Counted from the first letter of the stretch, positions 52,509 to 62,530 are shown. The stretch: 64,000 bases of DNA from Planctomycetota bacterium (GCA_014193115.1 BJHQ01000001.1:372001-436000); one strand, 5' to 3'. The notes: generated by a model not told the origin, from the letters alone. Numbers and translations: made by a program.

Positions 52509-53159
52509 ATGCGCCACGGTTTCACGCTGGCCGAACTGCTGGTGGTGGTGGCGATCATCGGCCTGCTCAGCGGGCTGCTGATCCCGACCATCTCGCTGGC
52601 GGTGCGCACCGCCTGGCGCACCGCCTGCGCTTCCAACCTGCGCCAGGTCGGCATGGCCTGCGTCGTCTATTCCGGCCAGTGGGATGGCCTGCTGCCGGCC
52701 GAAGGCAACTGCGGCATCACCGATCCGGCGCGCAGCCCGGCGTGGTTCCTGCGCCTGCCCGAGATGGTCGACAGCAACGCCAAGACCAAGCCGAAACGGT
52801 CGATCTTCCAATGCGCCGCCTATCGCTGGAACGGACCCCAGATCTTCACCAACGCCTCGCCGAAATCCTACAAGATGAACAGCTACCTCGATGACCGCGG
52901 GCGGTCGTGGTACCCGTCGGTCACCATGCCCCAGGCCGGTCGGGTGGTGCTGTTCGCCGACGCCATCGCGGGCGAGACCGGCATGGGCCAGTGGGGCGAA
53001 TTGAAGGCCAGCGGCGTCGACGACAGCCGCCACCGCGGCGCAGTGAATGTCCTCCACGGCGATGGCCACACCCTGTCGGTCATCGCCAGCCCCAACCGCC
53101 GCGACGGCTGGAAGACCGCCCTGACCTGGTTGCCCGACGGCTGGCCCGGCGCGCCGTAG
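52509..53159 (+). CDS. type IV prepilin-like protein with H-X9-DG motif
   Basis: N-terminal prepilin leader and helix GFTLAELLVVVAIIGLLSGL with cleavage before the Phe and a Glu at mature position 5, as in class III prepilins processed by PilD. The C-terminal region has HRGAVNVLHGDG, an exact H-X9-DG signature of the family expanded in Planctomycetota, Verrucomicrobiota and Lentisphaerota. 216 residues, normal. These proteins are abundant in their genomes and their function is largely unknown. Confidence 0.92.
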   Translation: MRHGFTLAELLVVVAIIGLLSGLLIPTISLAVRTAWRTACASNLRQVGMACVVYSGQWDGLLPAEGNCGITDPARSPAWFLRLPEMVDSNAKTKPKRSIFQCAAYRWNGPQIFTNASPKSYKMNSYLDDRGRSWYPSVTMPQAGRVVLFADAIAGETGMGQWGELKASGVDDSRHRGAVNVLHGDGHTLSVIASPNRRDGWKTALTWLPDGWPGAP

Positions 53160-53212
53160 TCGCCACGCCTGGACAGTCCCAGCCGCAGCTCGACCAGAGC
53201 GGCATCTGGGTT

Positions 53213-54157
53213 TTATGACGGATCGGCCGGACCAACCGGCAGCCCGAGCCGCTCCAGGACCCGCCGGCCGAGGGCGTCCAGCCGGGCAGGGCTGTGGTCC
53301 ACCGCCGACCAGTCGCCTCCCGCTGGACGCAGGTCGGCCTTGCCTCGGATCACCAGATCCCCCGGCCGCGGCCCGGGCTCGGGTTGGCCCGGATCATCCA
53401 GGTACAACACCACGTCGGCCTGCTGCCGGGCGACCGCCACCAGATCCTGGCCAGCCTGCTCCAGCGGATCGCTGGTGGCGCGCAGCCCGGCGGAATCGAG
53501 CAGCCGCAGGCGCCAGCCATGGACCAGCGCCGAAGCCGCCACCAGGTCCCGGGTGGTGCCGGGAAGGGCGCTGACCAGGGCCCGCTGCCGGCCGCACCAG
53601 GCATTGAGCAGCGTGCTTTTCCCGGCATTGGCCGGCCCGGTGATCAGCACGATCGGTTCGCTCGCCAGGTATCGCTCAGGGAAAGGCGGCGTCCCGTTGT
53701 TGGCGAGCAGCCACGCCACCGCCGCCGGATGGGCCGCCGCCGCCAGGCGCCGCCAGCGCGCGTCGATCAGAGGGCTGGTCTCCGTCAACCCGGCGGTCTC
53801 CGCCAACCCGGCGGTGTCCGCCGATCCAGCAGTCGCCGTCAAGGCGCTGCCGTCGTCCTGATATCCGTGGCCGATCAGCGCCGCGGTCACCGCCGCCCGC
53901 ACGCCTGGACCGCCATGGCAGCACACCAGCCACTGATCGCCGTCAGCGACCACCACCGCCTGGTCGATCTCGCGGCCCTGAGGATCGCGCAGCCGGCGCA
54001 GCCGGACCTCGCCCGAACCCATGGTTCCGAACAGCACGGCTCGGGACCCGCCATCGGCAGAGGCCGCTTCGCCACGGTCCACGGCGACCACCGCCACCGC
54101 CGCCGGAGCGGCAGTGGTCCACCAGCGGAAACACCTGGACGGTGGGCAACGCAGCAT
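53213..54157 (-). CDS. reduced MnmE-like GTP-binding protein
   Basis: 314 residues. The region from GREIDQAVVV to CCHGGPGVRAAVTAALIGHG matches part of the N-terminal tetrahydrofolate-binding domain of MnmE. A short Thr/Ala/Gly-rich linker (107-127) and a helical stretch precede the G domain: G1 GPANAGKST at 174-182, G2 TTRD, G3 DSAGLR. The guanine-specificity NKxD motif is changed to GKAD (272-275). The MnmE C-terminal Cys-x-GK motif is missing. It is probably a paralogue or degenerate form with a different role, not the tRNA-modifying enzyme. Adjacent gene at 54210 is divergent. Confidence 0.8.
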   Translation of the reverse strand: MLRCPPSRCFRWWTTAAPAAVAVVAVDRGEAASADGGSRAVLFGTMGSGEVRLRRLRDPQGREIDQAVVVADGDQWLVCCHGGPGVRAAVTAALIGHGYQDDGSALTATAGSADTAGLAETAGLTETSPLIDARWRRLAAAAHPAAVAWLLANNGTPPFPERYLASEPIVLITGPANAGKSTLLNAWCGRQRALVSALPGTTRDLVAASALVHGWRLRLLDSAGLRATSDPLEQAGQDLVAVARQQADVVLYLDDPGQPEPGPRPGDLVIRGKADLRPAGGDWSAVDHSPARLDALGRRVLERLGLPVGPADPS

Positions 54158-54209
54158 GGATGGAGCCCGTATCAGATCGGTTTATCCTCAGCAAGTCCCG
54201 GAGTCCGCC

Positions 54210-55358
54210 ATGCGTCTGACCGCTTCCGCCCTCGCCTTCGTCCTGGCCTGGGCCCCGCTCGGCGCCGGCGAGTACGATCTGACCATGATGAACGGCGAAA
54301 TCGTCCACTGCGAGGTCCTGAAGGAGACCGACACCCAAGTCACCATCCGCCGGGCCGTGATCCAGCGCGGCAAGCGCAGCGTGGTCGAGGTCCAGCTGCC
54401 CCGCGAGCAGGTGGTGCGCCGGGAAAGCGTCGAGCCGCTGGCCAAGCAGTACTCCATCCGGGCCAAGGAATGCCCCGACACCGTGCTCGACCAATCGATC
54501 TTGGCCGCGTGGTGCGCCGAGCGCTGCCTGGTCGACGAGGCCACGGTCCATGCCCTGAAGGCGCTGAAACAGGACTCCACCGCCCGCCAGCCGCGCCAAG
54601 TCATGCACGACCTGGGCTATCTTGAGGTCAAAGGCCAGTGGGTCATCGAAGAGGAATACCTGACCGCTAACAACCTGGAGCGCTGGGGCGAGAAGATCAT
54701 CCCCGCGGCCGAGGCCGCCCAGCGCCGCGCCCTGCAAAAAGCCATCGACGCCCGCGACAAGCTGATCGCCCAGATCACCGACATCCAGGACGCCCAGGCC
54801 CTGGCCGAGCCCAAGGCCCTGGCTGCCCAGGAAAAAAAGGTCGCCGAGGCCGAACGCGCCGCCGCCACCGCGGCCAAGGACCAGGAACGCCTGGCCAACC
54901 AGATCAAGGCCGCGACCGAACGGATCAACCGCCTGGCCGCATCGAAAAACACCAACAACAACAGTAATAATGGCAATTCCAACAACCGGAAAAGCCTCGA
55001 CGACCAGATCTCCCGGGAAAAGGAGCAGATCGCCGATTTCCAGAAGCAGCAGACCGCCGCCGTCACCAAGGAACGCGACAGCAAACGGCTCGTCGACACG
55101 GAGAAACGCAAGCTCGAAAAAGCCAAAAAAGCGGCCGATGGCGCCAAGGAGCTGCCTGGCCTGACCAAGCAGCTGGAAAAAGCTCGGGCCGAGGTCCACC
55201 AGCTCAGCCAGGGCCTCAGCGACCTGCCGCCGTCGATCAAAGAGCCGGCCAACGCTCCGAAGCCGCCTGAACCGGCAGCACCCGCCAAATCGGCGACCGG
55301 CGGCGCCTCGGCTCCCGGCGATCCAGCGCCGGCGCCGACCGGCGCTGGACGGCTGTAG
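54210..55358 (+). CDS. secreted coiled-coil protein
   Basis: Signal peptide MRLTASALAFVLAWAPLGAG, then a small beta-like region (EYDLTMMNGEIVHCEVLKET) and a long charged helical region rich in Ala, Lys, Glu and Gln (residues about 155-345). It is interrupted by an Asn-rich linker, KNTNNNSNNGNSNNRK. The C-terminus is Pro/Ala rich. From the ATG at 54210 it is 382 residues. No family recognised. It precedes the giant GspK-like gene and may be part of the same surface structure, but that is guesswork. Confidence 0.7.
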   Translation: MRLTASALAFVLAWAPLGAGEYDLTMMNGEIVHCEVLKETDTQVTIRRAVIQRGKRSVVEVQLPREQVVRRESVEPLAKQYSIRAKECPDTVLDQSILAAWCAERCLVDEATVHALKALKQDSTARQPRQVMHDLGYLEVKGQWVIEEEYLTANNLERWGEKIIPAAEAAQRRALQKAIDARDKLIAQITDIQDAQALAEPKALAAQEKKVAEAERAAATAAKDQERLANQIKAATERINRLAASKNTNNNSNNGNSNNRKSLDDQISREKEQIADFQKQQTAAVTKERDSKRLVDTEKRKLEKAKKAADGAKELPGLTKQLEKARAEVHQLSQGLSDLPPSIKEPANAPKPPEPAAPAKSATGGASAPGDPAPAPTGAGRL

Positions 55359-55581
55359 ATCACCGGCGGTCATCGTCAGCCCACTCAGCGACCGGCGCAG
55401 TCGCAACCACGACCCTGCGGAACCGCGTTGGCTGCACCGTCGTCCAACTGACGATCGCCGCCATGCCCGCTTCAACCCGCCAACGACGGGTCTCGCCGTT
55501 TGCGGGATCGCCGGCGCAACAGACTGCCCCAGCAGTCGTCGCTCGCACTTCGGCCGCATTGGACCTCGAACAAGCAGATCA

Positions 55582-55702
55582 ACCGCCAAGGCGCCAAGAC
55601 GCCAAGGAAAAATTGGGCGGGTTCTCCGCAGGCCGGAAGTCCAACTGGGTGCGGATGGTTTCTCCGCCCTCGTTCCAACCCGTGGCGCTTTGGCGTCTTG
55701 GC
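55582..55702. repeat. R5 element with inverted ends (MITE-like)
   Basis: The left end GCGCCAAGACGCCAAGG at 55591 is matched by the inverted right end GGCGCTTTGGCGTCTTGGC at 55684-55702. The interior has AAAAATTGGG and TTCTCCGC as in the copy at 11234-11290. About 120 bp, no transposase. Confidence 0.7.
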
Positions 55703-55740
55703 ATTTCGCCAACTGCGTTTTTCGGGTTGAACGCCGCACC

Positions 55741-56137
55741 CCGGACCTCACCGCGGAGCGCCGCACTCCGTGCCTCACCTCGGAGCGCCGCACTCCGTGC
55801 CTCACCTCGGAGCGCCGCACTCCGTGCGGCCGGCTGCCAGTTGCCGACCAAACAAGCGCTTGTTTCTGCAGCCGCGACCAGCGCCACACGCCGGACCTCC
55901 CCGCGGAGCGCCGCACTCCGTGCCTCACCTCGGAGCGCCGCACTCCGTGCCTCACCTCGGAGCGCCGCACTCCGTGCGGCCGGCTGCCAGTTGCCGACCA
56001 AACAAGCGCTTGTTTCTGCAGCCGCGACCAGCGCCACACGCCGGACCTCCCCGCGGAGCGCCGCACTCCGTGCGGCCAGCTGCCAGTTGCCGACCAAACA
56101 AGCGCTTGTTTCTGCAGCCGCGACCAGCGCCACACGC
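55741..56137. repeat. tandem repeat array upstream of the giant gene
   Basis: Seven copies of a 27-bp unit (R2, CGGAGCGCCGCACTCCG plus a TGCCTCACCT spacer), at 55754, 55781, 55808, 55904, 55931, 55958 and 56054, alternate with three copies of a longer module. The module holds the perfect 16-bp palindrome AAACAAGCGCTTGTTT at 55850-55865, 56000-56015 and 56096-56111. Distances between modules are 150 and 96 bp, all multiples of three. The last module runs directly into the coding sequence of the giant gene. Confidence 0.92.
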
Positions 56138-59100
56138 CGGGCGGACGGCGGTGCTGCTCTCATCCTGGCGCTGGTCATCCTGGCGGCCCTGATGCTGCTC
56201 GGCGTGCCGTTCCTCATCAGCCAGACCAACCAGGTCGGCAGCATCCGCGCTTATGCCCAGGCCGGCGAAGCCCGCCGCGGTCTGGCCACCGCCGAGGCCA
56301 TCGGCCTGGCCCTGGCCGTCTACCAATTCTACGACCCGGGCAATGCCGACGGAACCTATGAGGTCGGCGGAATTCGCCAGTTCAGTGTATTGCCGGGATT
56401 CCTGCCGACCAGCATCCTGCCAGGGTTGTCCGGACCTCCGGCACAGGCCGATATTCCAGACGATGGAATAGTGAAAATGGGCGGTGCCACGGTCGCAAAC
56501 GTCACTGACCTGAGCCTGGCCCAACGCAGCCGGCAGAAGATTTTCATCGAAGCGCTTCGCACCTATGAAAGAAGCGGCGATACCGCCGAACAAGCTGCCG
56601 ACGCGGCCAAGCTCAGCCTGACCATCAGCGACGAATCGGGCAAACTCGATCCCAATTTCATGAGCGTGGCGGCCTGGGACGCACTGCTGAAAAAAGTCGG
56701 GATCGTGGACTGGGATGATGATGACGTGGCCGACAGTGAAGACAGTAACAACCACGGTGGTTCGGACACACGCGACACGACGTCGTCTGCAACCCTCAAT
56801 GATGCGACAAATTCCAATGATGATGATGGTCCACACTGGCCGCCACTTTCGGGGACCTTCTTCAACGACGATAACGACGATAGCGACCGCTACGGAGAAC
56901 TCTCCCGGGCCTTGGCAGAACTTCGTGGAAAACTGAAAGGGAACCGCATCACCGATCTCGATCAACTGCTGTTGGCTGATCCCGGACACAACCTTGGAAC
57001 CGGAACGTGGAAACTGCCGAATGGGTCTTCGGTTGCGGTTGAGAAAGCAGAGATCTCTGACGCCAGTGAAGCCCTGTCGCTGGCTTGGAGATGGCGGCAG
57101 GCCATCGCGGGGGACGATGTCAGTGCTGTGCAAAGCGCCACCCAACAGGAGCAATTGCTAGAAAAATACCAGAAATTAACAGCTCTTCCCAAGGGCTGGC
57201 CAGGCATTGCTGTGCTTGGTTCCTGCACAGACGCGGGATGGGATGGTCTCAAGCTGGAGTCGGGCGGTTTCGCCTACGGCACAAATCATGATGTCGTCGA
57301 TCCGGCGATTCATTCCTTCGGGTTTCGTCCACGTTTGACCCGCGCAGAGCTGGAGCGGCTCAAGCCCTATCTGACCCTGCATAATACTGGACAAGGCCGA
57401 GATGGCGGGATCAGCGATTTCGGAACCGTCGTCGCGGTGGGCAACTCCAACGCCGGCCATCGCCAGTCTTTCATCGATGCTGACCTGCGCGAAGTCGCGG
57501 GGATCGGTACTTGGCTGCGCAATGAGCGCCGCGAGCCGAAGCTGGACCAGAGAAACAATCCGGTGCTGGACTCCGATGGCAATCCCATCCTGGACGACCG
57601 CATCCAAGCTCAGTTTGCCGCACTTGATGGCCTGTCAGGCCGCTGGAACCAGGGGATGGAGGATGCGGGCTCGAAACCGTTCGGCCTGTCTGGCGATGCA
57701 CTCGCCTTGCAGATTCCGCCGACCGTGAATCTCAATGCTGCTTCTGAAATAATCTTCGATGTCCTGGCCCATGCCTGGCCGAGAACGGTATCATCGTATT
57801 CGTACGGTACGGGGCAGTCGATCGACATCATCATTCCACCCGTCGTACTCGATTTGGATTTTGCACCAACATCGACGACCGCCACCATGCTGCAGGGGAT
57901 CGTTCCGCCAAACGCGACGAGCCTATTCGGGCGGTTTCGCGGATCAGATGGCTGGGAATTGCTCAATCCATTGTTTGGTTGGTTCGATGACCGCGGCTGG
58001 GATTCGAGCAAAGTATTCACCCGATCCCGCATCGAAATGCCCGCTGCCGGTTTCACCAGCACCGGCGTGGTCCGGATCGAAGCCAGTTCGGTGGTCAGCG
58101 ATCGCGCCGACCATCCGGTGGCCCAATCGAGCAGCGTCACCATTGCCCAGGCCCTGCCCCAGGAACACGTCTTGGAAAAGCGCTGGCTGACCCAGGCCGA
58201 CCTGCACGCCCTGGTGGTCCAACGCCACGCCAGCTTCTGCACCACCGGCCCGGCGGCAGCGGAACGGGTGCTGCCGGCAATTCGGGATGCAACCAGTCTG
58301 ATTGACGAGGCCAGTACTGCCCGGCCCAACACCGATCCGACTTTGCCGACGGTTGAGGACCGGGGTTGGATGCAGCCTCGGCCGTGGCCCAACCACGCCA
58401 CTGGATTTTCGCAACGACTGATCGCCGGTATGGGAGGAAGGATCCCATCTCATCTGCCGATCACCTGGCGTTCAGATTTCGGATCGGGCGTCCCGGAGTT
58501 CTTAAGCGTGATCTGGGATGGATTGCATGTGCTGAGTCCTGATTCCGGAGCCTATTCAAGCGGTGAACTGCGCTGGCAGGATATACGCGATCACTTCGGC
58601 CCCGACGGTCTGGATCTTGGCACGGCGTGGAACACCTCAGGTGCGGCCACCATTCTGGGCTTACATGTGCGAGCCCAAAACATTCCAACCGGATCTCTAT
58701 TATCTTCTTCCGGCGTACTCCCGGCACGCAGCGGTTTCGACCAGGAACTGGCGCCTTTCCATCTGTCGTTCTGGATGAAACCCAAAGACGTGAACAGCGG
58801 TCATGGGTGGAATGCTGCCAGCGAACCGCTGCCCATCTTTGAAATGCGCATCCCGGACAGTGCCGCCGGCCTGCGTGAGGATGGGATTCCTGGCGAACCG
58901 CTTTCCCAGAATTACTTGGGCTTGTGGTATGATCCGACGCCAAAATTGCTGGTCCTGGTGGTGGCTCCGCCCTCAGTGGAAATGGCGACGAACCGCTACA
59001 AGTTGAATTCTCCCTTGTATATCGGAGGTCAAGAAACCCTGGTGGACGACCGGACCAATGCCACGACGGGACCTGATTCGGACTGGAAACAACCAGAGAA

Positions 59101-62100
59101 CCCGCTGACGACCCTGGGGAAACCGAACCGCATCTTGTACTGTTATAAAATGGCAGAAAGCGTGCCCGACCGCTGGCACCATCTGCATGTGGTGGTATCG
59201 GGGACCCGACCGGGCGAGATGGCCCTGATCGTCGATGGCCAGGTAGGCCGAGACGTGGCGCGAACCGGCGGCACCCTCACCAATACCGGCGATCATGTCC
59301 ACCTGCCACAGGTCCTATTGGATGGTAAGTCCACTTATCCTGGGGCGGGCTTAACTGCGGAGGTGGCCCAGAATCTTGCTGATGGTATAGGTGGTAGCAT
59401 TTCAGAATTCGATCTGCTGGTGACTTCAGTCGCTGGGCTTTCCGCCGCCGACCAGTTTCCCAAGCGAGGTATGCTGCTAGTGGGCGACGAATATATCAGC
59501 TATGAAGATCTGACCGTAAACACGTTTAAAAAATGCCGGCGCGGCAGGCGCCAGGCGACAAATATGCTGGATTCAATAAATGTAGGAAGTCACTGGCCCG
59601 TTCTCCCTCAGCATCTCGCCGGCGCCCGGGTGATCCCGGCAGGCGTTCGGTTTCAGCCGGGAGATAACTCACAAAGGCTTTGGCGAGGTGGCGTAGAAGA
59701 TGGCACCGGATTGCTCCAGCCGATCCGATTGGCATCAAGTCTCGGCAGAGGCGACGATACCAATGGGGCAGAGGGACGAACGTGGAGCAAGATTCCATAT
59801 CCAAATGGAACCAGCATTGTGGCCAATACCGATATTCCAATTACAGCAGGACCGGCAGCGGATTTTCCGGCCGAAGGCGGGTTGGTACGGTACGGAGATG
59901 AATTCCGCATCTATGGTCGAAGGGATGGTTTGATACTAAAAGACGTTAACCCTGTGACCCAAACCAATTGGACCATTGCCGATAAGATCACCAATCCCTT
60001 TCCACTGAATGCTGCTCCTATTGTTGTTTCCAACAGTACCGACCTCGTACTGGTCGGTGTCCCTTTGCGGGGCGATGCGATGCAAAATCAGGTCATGAAT
60101 CTTGGACCAGCGATAGCGCAATTGACAGACGGCAATGGAAACATTGAGTGGCTGAATTATGGCGCCATTATCAAAGCGCCCAGTGGAACCTGTTGGATGT
60201 TCAGTTCGGGTGGATTCACCCAACGTGGTTTGGCGAGAACCCAGCGCCGTGGTTTCTCGGCAGACGCAACTGTCGTACCCGTACAGAACTTGACCGGTGC
60301 CCACCGCCTCGCTACTGGCGATGCGGTGACTGTGGTTCATCGGACACCAAGCAGCACCAATCGGACCTTCCAGGCGTGGATCCGCTATCGTCCGGAGGAT
60401 CAACCGGATGTGCCGGGAGGAGGTGCTGGCGTCAACGTGGATGAAGCCAATTTCGCCTTTTCCGGACCGATTCCTTATGCGATCCCTGATTCGACCAATG
60501 TGGAATTTCTAGTAGGTCCATCATGGAACGGAAAGGATCTCTCTCCGATGAATCGGGTAGGATCTCCCACCGCCGCACTGCCCCGTTTCGACCTTGCTGA
60601 TCAGAGCGGAAGTTTCAATAAGGAAAAGGCGCTCCTTTCATTCGCTGCCGGCAGCAAACCAACGACAGCGGCCATCATCGCAGGACCACTCACTCTCGAT
60701 GGTCCTTGCGCTGGACCGTGGCAGGACACCTCCAAAACGGCTCAGATCATGTCGGTCAGTACTATAGATTCCACCGATCCGCTTCATCCGTCCTGGTCTG
60801 CGACCAGCGCGTCGCTCAGCGATCTGCCCATTGCAAATTCACCTGCGAATGCGGCCATACTGGTCACGGCAGATCGAGATCTTTTTGTTTCGTCGATGGG
60901 ACTCGTGCTCATTGATGGCGAAGTCTTCGCTTGGCGTAAGCCGATTATCGGCGTGCTCGACAGAGCATCCAATCGCCAAGAGCCATCGCCAACGAATCCG
61001 AATCGAAGCGCCATTCTGTTCGGGCGGAATCTGTTGACCGATCAACCCTTCAGCGGTGGACATCCCCACCTGGAAGGGCTTGGAACCCTCACCGCACTGG
61101 TGCTGCCGATCGGACCGGTGGCGATGGTCGGCTGGGATCGGCGGGACACGGCCAGTCCGTGGCTCCAACTGACCGACACTTCGGGTATCCGGCCGGTGTT
61201 GGACCATGGATCGGGTACGACAGCGTATCTGAACATCGCGACCCCGATTACCGATTTCGATGCGCCTGCCGCGCTGGTCTGCGCACCGATACCGGATGCT
61301 TCGAATCAGACCGAGCGCAGCGTCATCTCGTTGATCGGTCCGAGATCTTGGTCAGAGGACCCACCGTCGTGGCAGCCCTCGACCGATTATTTTGTTGGCG
61401 ATCTGGTCAATGCCGGTGTGCGCATCTATCGCTGCGTGCAGACAGGCCGATCAGGTTCGAACGCTCCAATCCTGGAATCTTCAGGAATCGCCGACGGTAC
61501 GTTATTTTGGGACTTCATCCCTGGCCAGGCAACGATATCCGAGTTCACCACCGGCACATGGTTGACCGGCCTGTACGGCACGCCACCGCCAAAATGGCGC
61601 AACAACAGCAACGCCGCAGAGGGCCTACGCCCCGGAGATTTGGTGATCGGTTGGTGGCCGCGCTACGCCAGCCCGCTGCCGAATGCAGGCGACATCCCGA
61701 CCGCCGCTCACCTGCGCTCCCGAATGCGCTCATGGGCCGGGTTCCCGTTCCGCCTGCGTGGTGCGGTGTTCGATCCCGATATGATCGTCGGACGCAGCGG
61801 TGCGAATGCGGTCGCGACGGTCGAGGTGCTCGATTCATCGCCCGATGACATCGAGGTTGTCGCCCGCGCCATGGCATTCGGCGCCGATTGGACCGTGGCG
61901 CCTGCTCAGACGCTCGTTGCCGGCACGATGCCGAATCTGCTTGGCCTCCAACATTCCCCAACAGATGTCTTTGGGTTCCCCGCGCCGCCGAGCCCGGGCA
62001 TCGCTCAGTTTCGCGATTCCAACGATCAACCAGTGAGCACCAATGGCGCCGAACTGCGCCTGGCCTGGCAATTGCCATCGAGCTGGACTACCAGCGGCAA

Positions 62101-62203
62101 ATTATCCGACATCGCCAGGGCTGGCGGATCGGCGCCGAGGATCGGCGCAGTTCGGCTGCGCTGCCTGGCGCCGACCACGGTCCTGGCCAGCGAGCGCCGC
62201 TGA
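56087..62203 (+). CDS. giant GspK-like minor pseudopilin with LamG-type region
   Basis: About 2038 residues. The N-terminal segment has a basic leader and helix, GGAALILALVILAALMLLGV, and the GspK features A-E-A-rich helix (RRGLATAEAIGLALAVYQF), TISDESGKLDPN, RITDLDQLLLAD and, later, TVNLNAASEIIFDVL. So the first 600 residues look like a type II secretion minor pseudopilin K. A long beta-rich region follows, including a LamG/concanavalin-like part at about 58760-59260 with HLSFWMKPKDVNSG and DRWHHLHVVVSGTRPGEMAL. Function of the extension is unknown. The start is uncertain: a TTG at 56087 lies within the last repeat module; the frame is open to an ATG at 55463, which would include the repeat array. 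Confidence 0.8.
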   Translation: MPTKQALVSAAATSATRRADGGAALILALVILAALMLLGVPFLISQTNQVGSIRAYAQAGEARRGLATAEAIGLALAVYQFYDPGNADGTYEVGGIRQFSVLPGFLPTSILPGLSGPPAQADIPDDGIVKMGGATVANVTDLSLAQRSRQKIFIEALRTYERSGDTAEQAADAAKLSLTISDESGKLDPNFMSVAAWDALLKKVGIVDWDDDDVADSEDSNNHGGSDTRDTTSSATLNDATNSNDDDGPHWPPLSGTFFNDDNDDSDRYGELSRALAELRGKLKGNRITDLDQLLLADPGHNLGTGTWKLPNGSSVAVEKAEISDASEALSLAWRWRQAIAGDDVSAVQSATQQEQLLEKYQKLTALPKGWPGIAVLGSCTDAGWDGLKLESGGFAYGTNHDVVDPAIHSFGFRPRLTRAELERLKPYLTLHNTGQGRDGGISDFGTVVAVGNSNAGHRQSFIDADLREVAGIGTWLRNERREPKLDQRNNPVLDSDGNPILDDRIQAQFAALDGLSGRWNQGMEDAGSKPFGLSGDALALQIPPTVNLNAASEIIFDVLAHAWPRTVSSYSYGTGQSIDIIIPPVVLDLDFAPTSTTATMLQGIVPPNATSLFGRFRGSDGWELLNPLFGWFDDRGWDSSKVFTRSRIEMPAAGFTSTGVVRIEASSVVSDRADHPVAQSSSVTIAQALPQEHVLEKRWLTQADLHALVVQRHASFCTTGPAAAERVLPAIRDATSLIDEASTARPNTDPTLPTVEDRGWMQPRPWPNHATGFSQRLIAGMGGRIPSHLPITWRSDFGSGVPEFLSVIWDGLHVLSPDSGAYSSGELRWQDIRDHFGPDGLDLGTAWNTSGAATILGLHVRAQNIPTGSLLSSSGVLPARSGFDQELAPFHLSFWMKPKDVNSGHGWNAASEPLPIFEMRIPDSAAGLREDGIPGEPLSQNYLGLWYDPTPKLLVLVVAPPSVEMATNRYKLNSPLYIGGQETLVDDRTNATTGPDSDWKQPENPLTTLGKPNRILYCYKMAESVPDRWHHLHVVVSGTRPGEMALIVDGQVGRDVARTGGTLTNTGDHVHLPQVLLDGKSTYPGAGLTAEVAQNLADGIGGSISEFDLLVTSVAGLSAADQFPKRGMLLVGDEYISYEDLTVNTFKKCRRGRRQATNMLDSINVGSHWPVLPQHLAGARVIPAGVRFQPGDNSQRLWRGGVEDGTGLLQPIRLASSLGRGDDTNGAEGRTWSKIPYPNGTSIVANTDIPITAGPAADFPAEGGLVRYGDEFRIYGRRDGLILKDVNPVTQTNWTIADKITNPFPLNAAPIVVSNSTDLVLVGVPLRGDAMQNQVMNLGPAIAQLTDGNGNIEWLNYGAIIKAPSGTCWMFSSGGFTQRGLARTQRRGFSADATVVPVQNLTGAHRLATGDAVTVVHRTPSSTNRTFQAWIRYRPEDQPDVPGGGAGVNVDEANFAFSGPIPYAIPDSTNVEFLVGPSWNGKDLSPMNRVGSPTAALPRFDLADQSGSFNKEKALLSFAAGSKPTTAAIIAGPLTLDGPCAGPWQDTSKTAQIMSVSTIDSTDPLHPSWSATSASLSDLPIANSPANAAILVTADRDLFVSSMGLVLIDGEVFAWRKPIIGVLDRASNRQEPSPTNPNRSAILFGRNLLTDQPFSGGHPHLEGLGTLTALVLPIGPVAMVGWDRRDTASPWLQLTDTSGIRPVLDHGSGTTAYLNIATPITDFDAPAALVCAPIPDASNQTERSVISLIGPRSWSEDPPSWQPSTDYFVGDLVNAGVRIYRCVQTGRSGSNAPILESSGIADGTLFWDFIPGQATISEFTTGTWLTGLYGTPPPKWRNNSNAAEGLRPGDLVIGWWPRYASPLPNAGDIPTAAHLRSRMRSWAGFPFRLRGAVFDPDMIVGRSGANAVATVEVLDSSPDDIEVVARAMAFGADWTVAPAQTLVAGTMPNLLGLQHSPTDVFGFPAPPSPGIAQFRDSNDQPVSTNGAELRLAWQLPSSWTTSGKLSDIARAGGSAPRIGAVRLRCLAPTTVLASERR

Positions 62204-62296
62204 GTTTCTGAATTCGCTGGCAACCGGCCGGGTTTGGGCTCGCGCAGTATGAGCATGAGCGCATGGCAGTGCGGATTCGCGTGGGGATCGGTAAGT

Positions 62297-62530
62297 CGTC
62301 CCGGAGGGACGCCAAGATACCAGCCCGGGGTGTGAACCCCGGGTATGGTGGCATTTTCAGCGTCAGCCCCAGGGGCGGCTGAGTATGGCGGGGGTGTCAA
62401 CCCTCGCGCGACGCGGCCTGCGGGCTGACGCCCGCAGATGATTCAGCCGCCCTTCCGGGGCTTCTCTGGTGTTGGCTACGTACCCGGGGCTGGCGCCCCG
62501 GGCTGGTGTCGCAGCGTCCCTCCGGGACGC
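62297..62530. repeat. composite multi-palindrome element R4, copy B
   Basis: About 234 bp, the same order of hairpins as copy A at 2870-3099: CGTCCC-GGA-GGGACG, CCCGGGG/CCCCGGG with TGTGAA loop, GCGGGC-TGAC-GCCCGC, GCCCTTCCGGGGC, CCCGGGGC-TGGC-GCCCCGGG, and a terminal CGTCCC-TCC-GGGACG. It lies in the 462-bp gap between convergent genes; the rest of the gap shows an AT-rich stretch near 62565-62590 and no gene. Confidence 0.85.

Noticed and set aside
53943..56135. 730-codon minus-strand frame covering the repeat array
   Set aside because: It is antisense to the coiled-coil gene and overlaps the GTPase gene; its apparent protein repeats are only the tandem DNA array read backwards.
55741..56137. 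CRISPR array
   Set aside because: Units are tandem or alternate with another repeat; there are no unique spacers and no cas genes.
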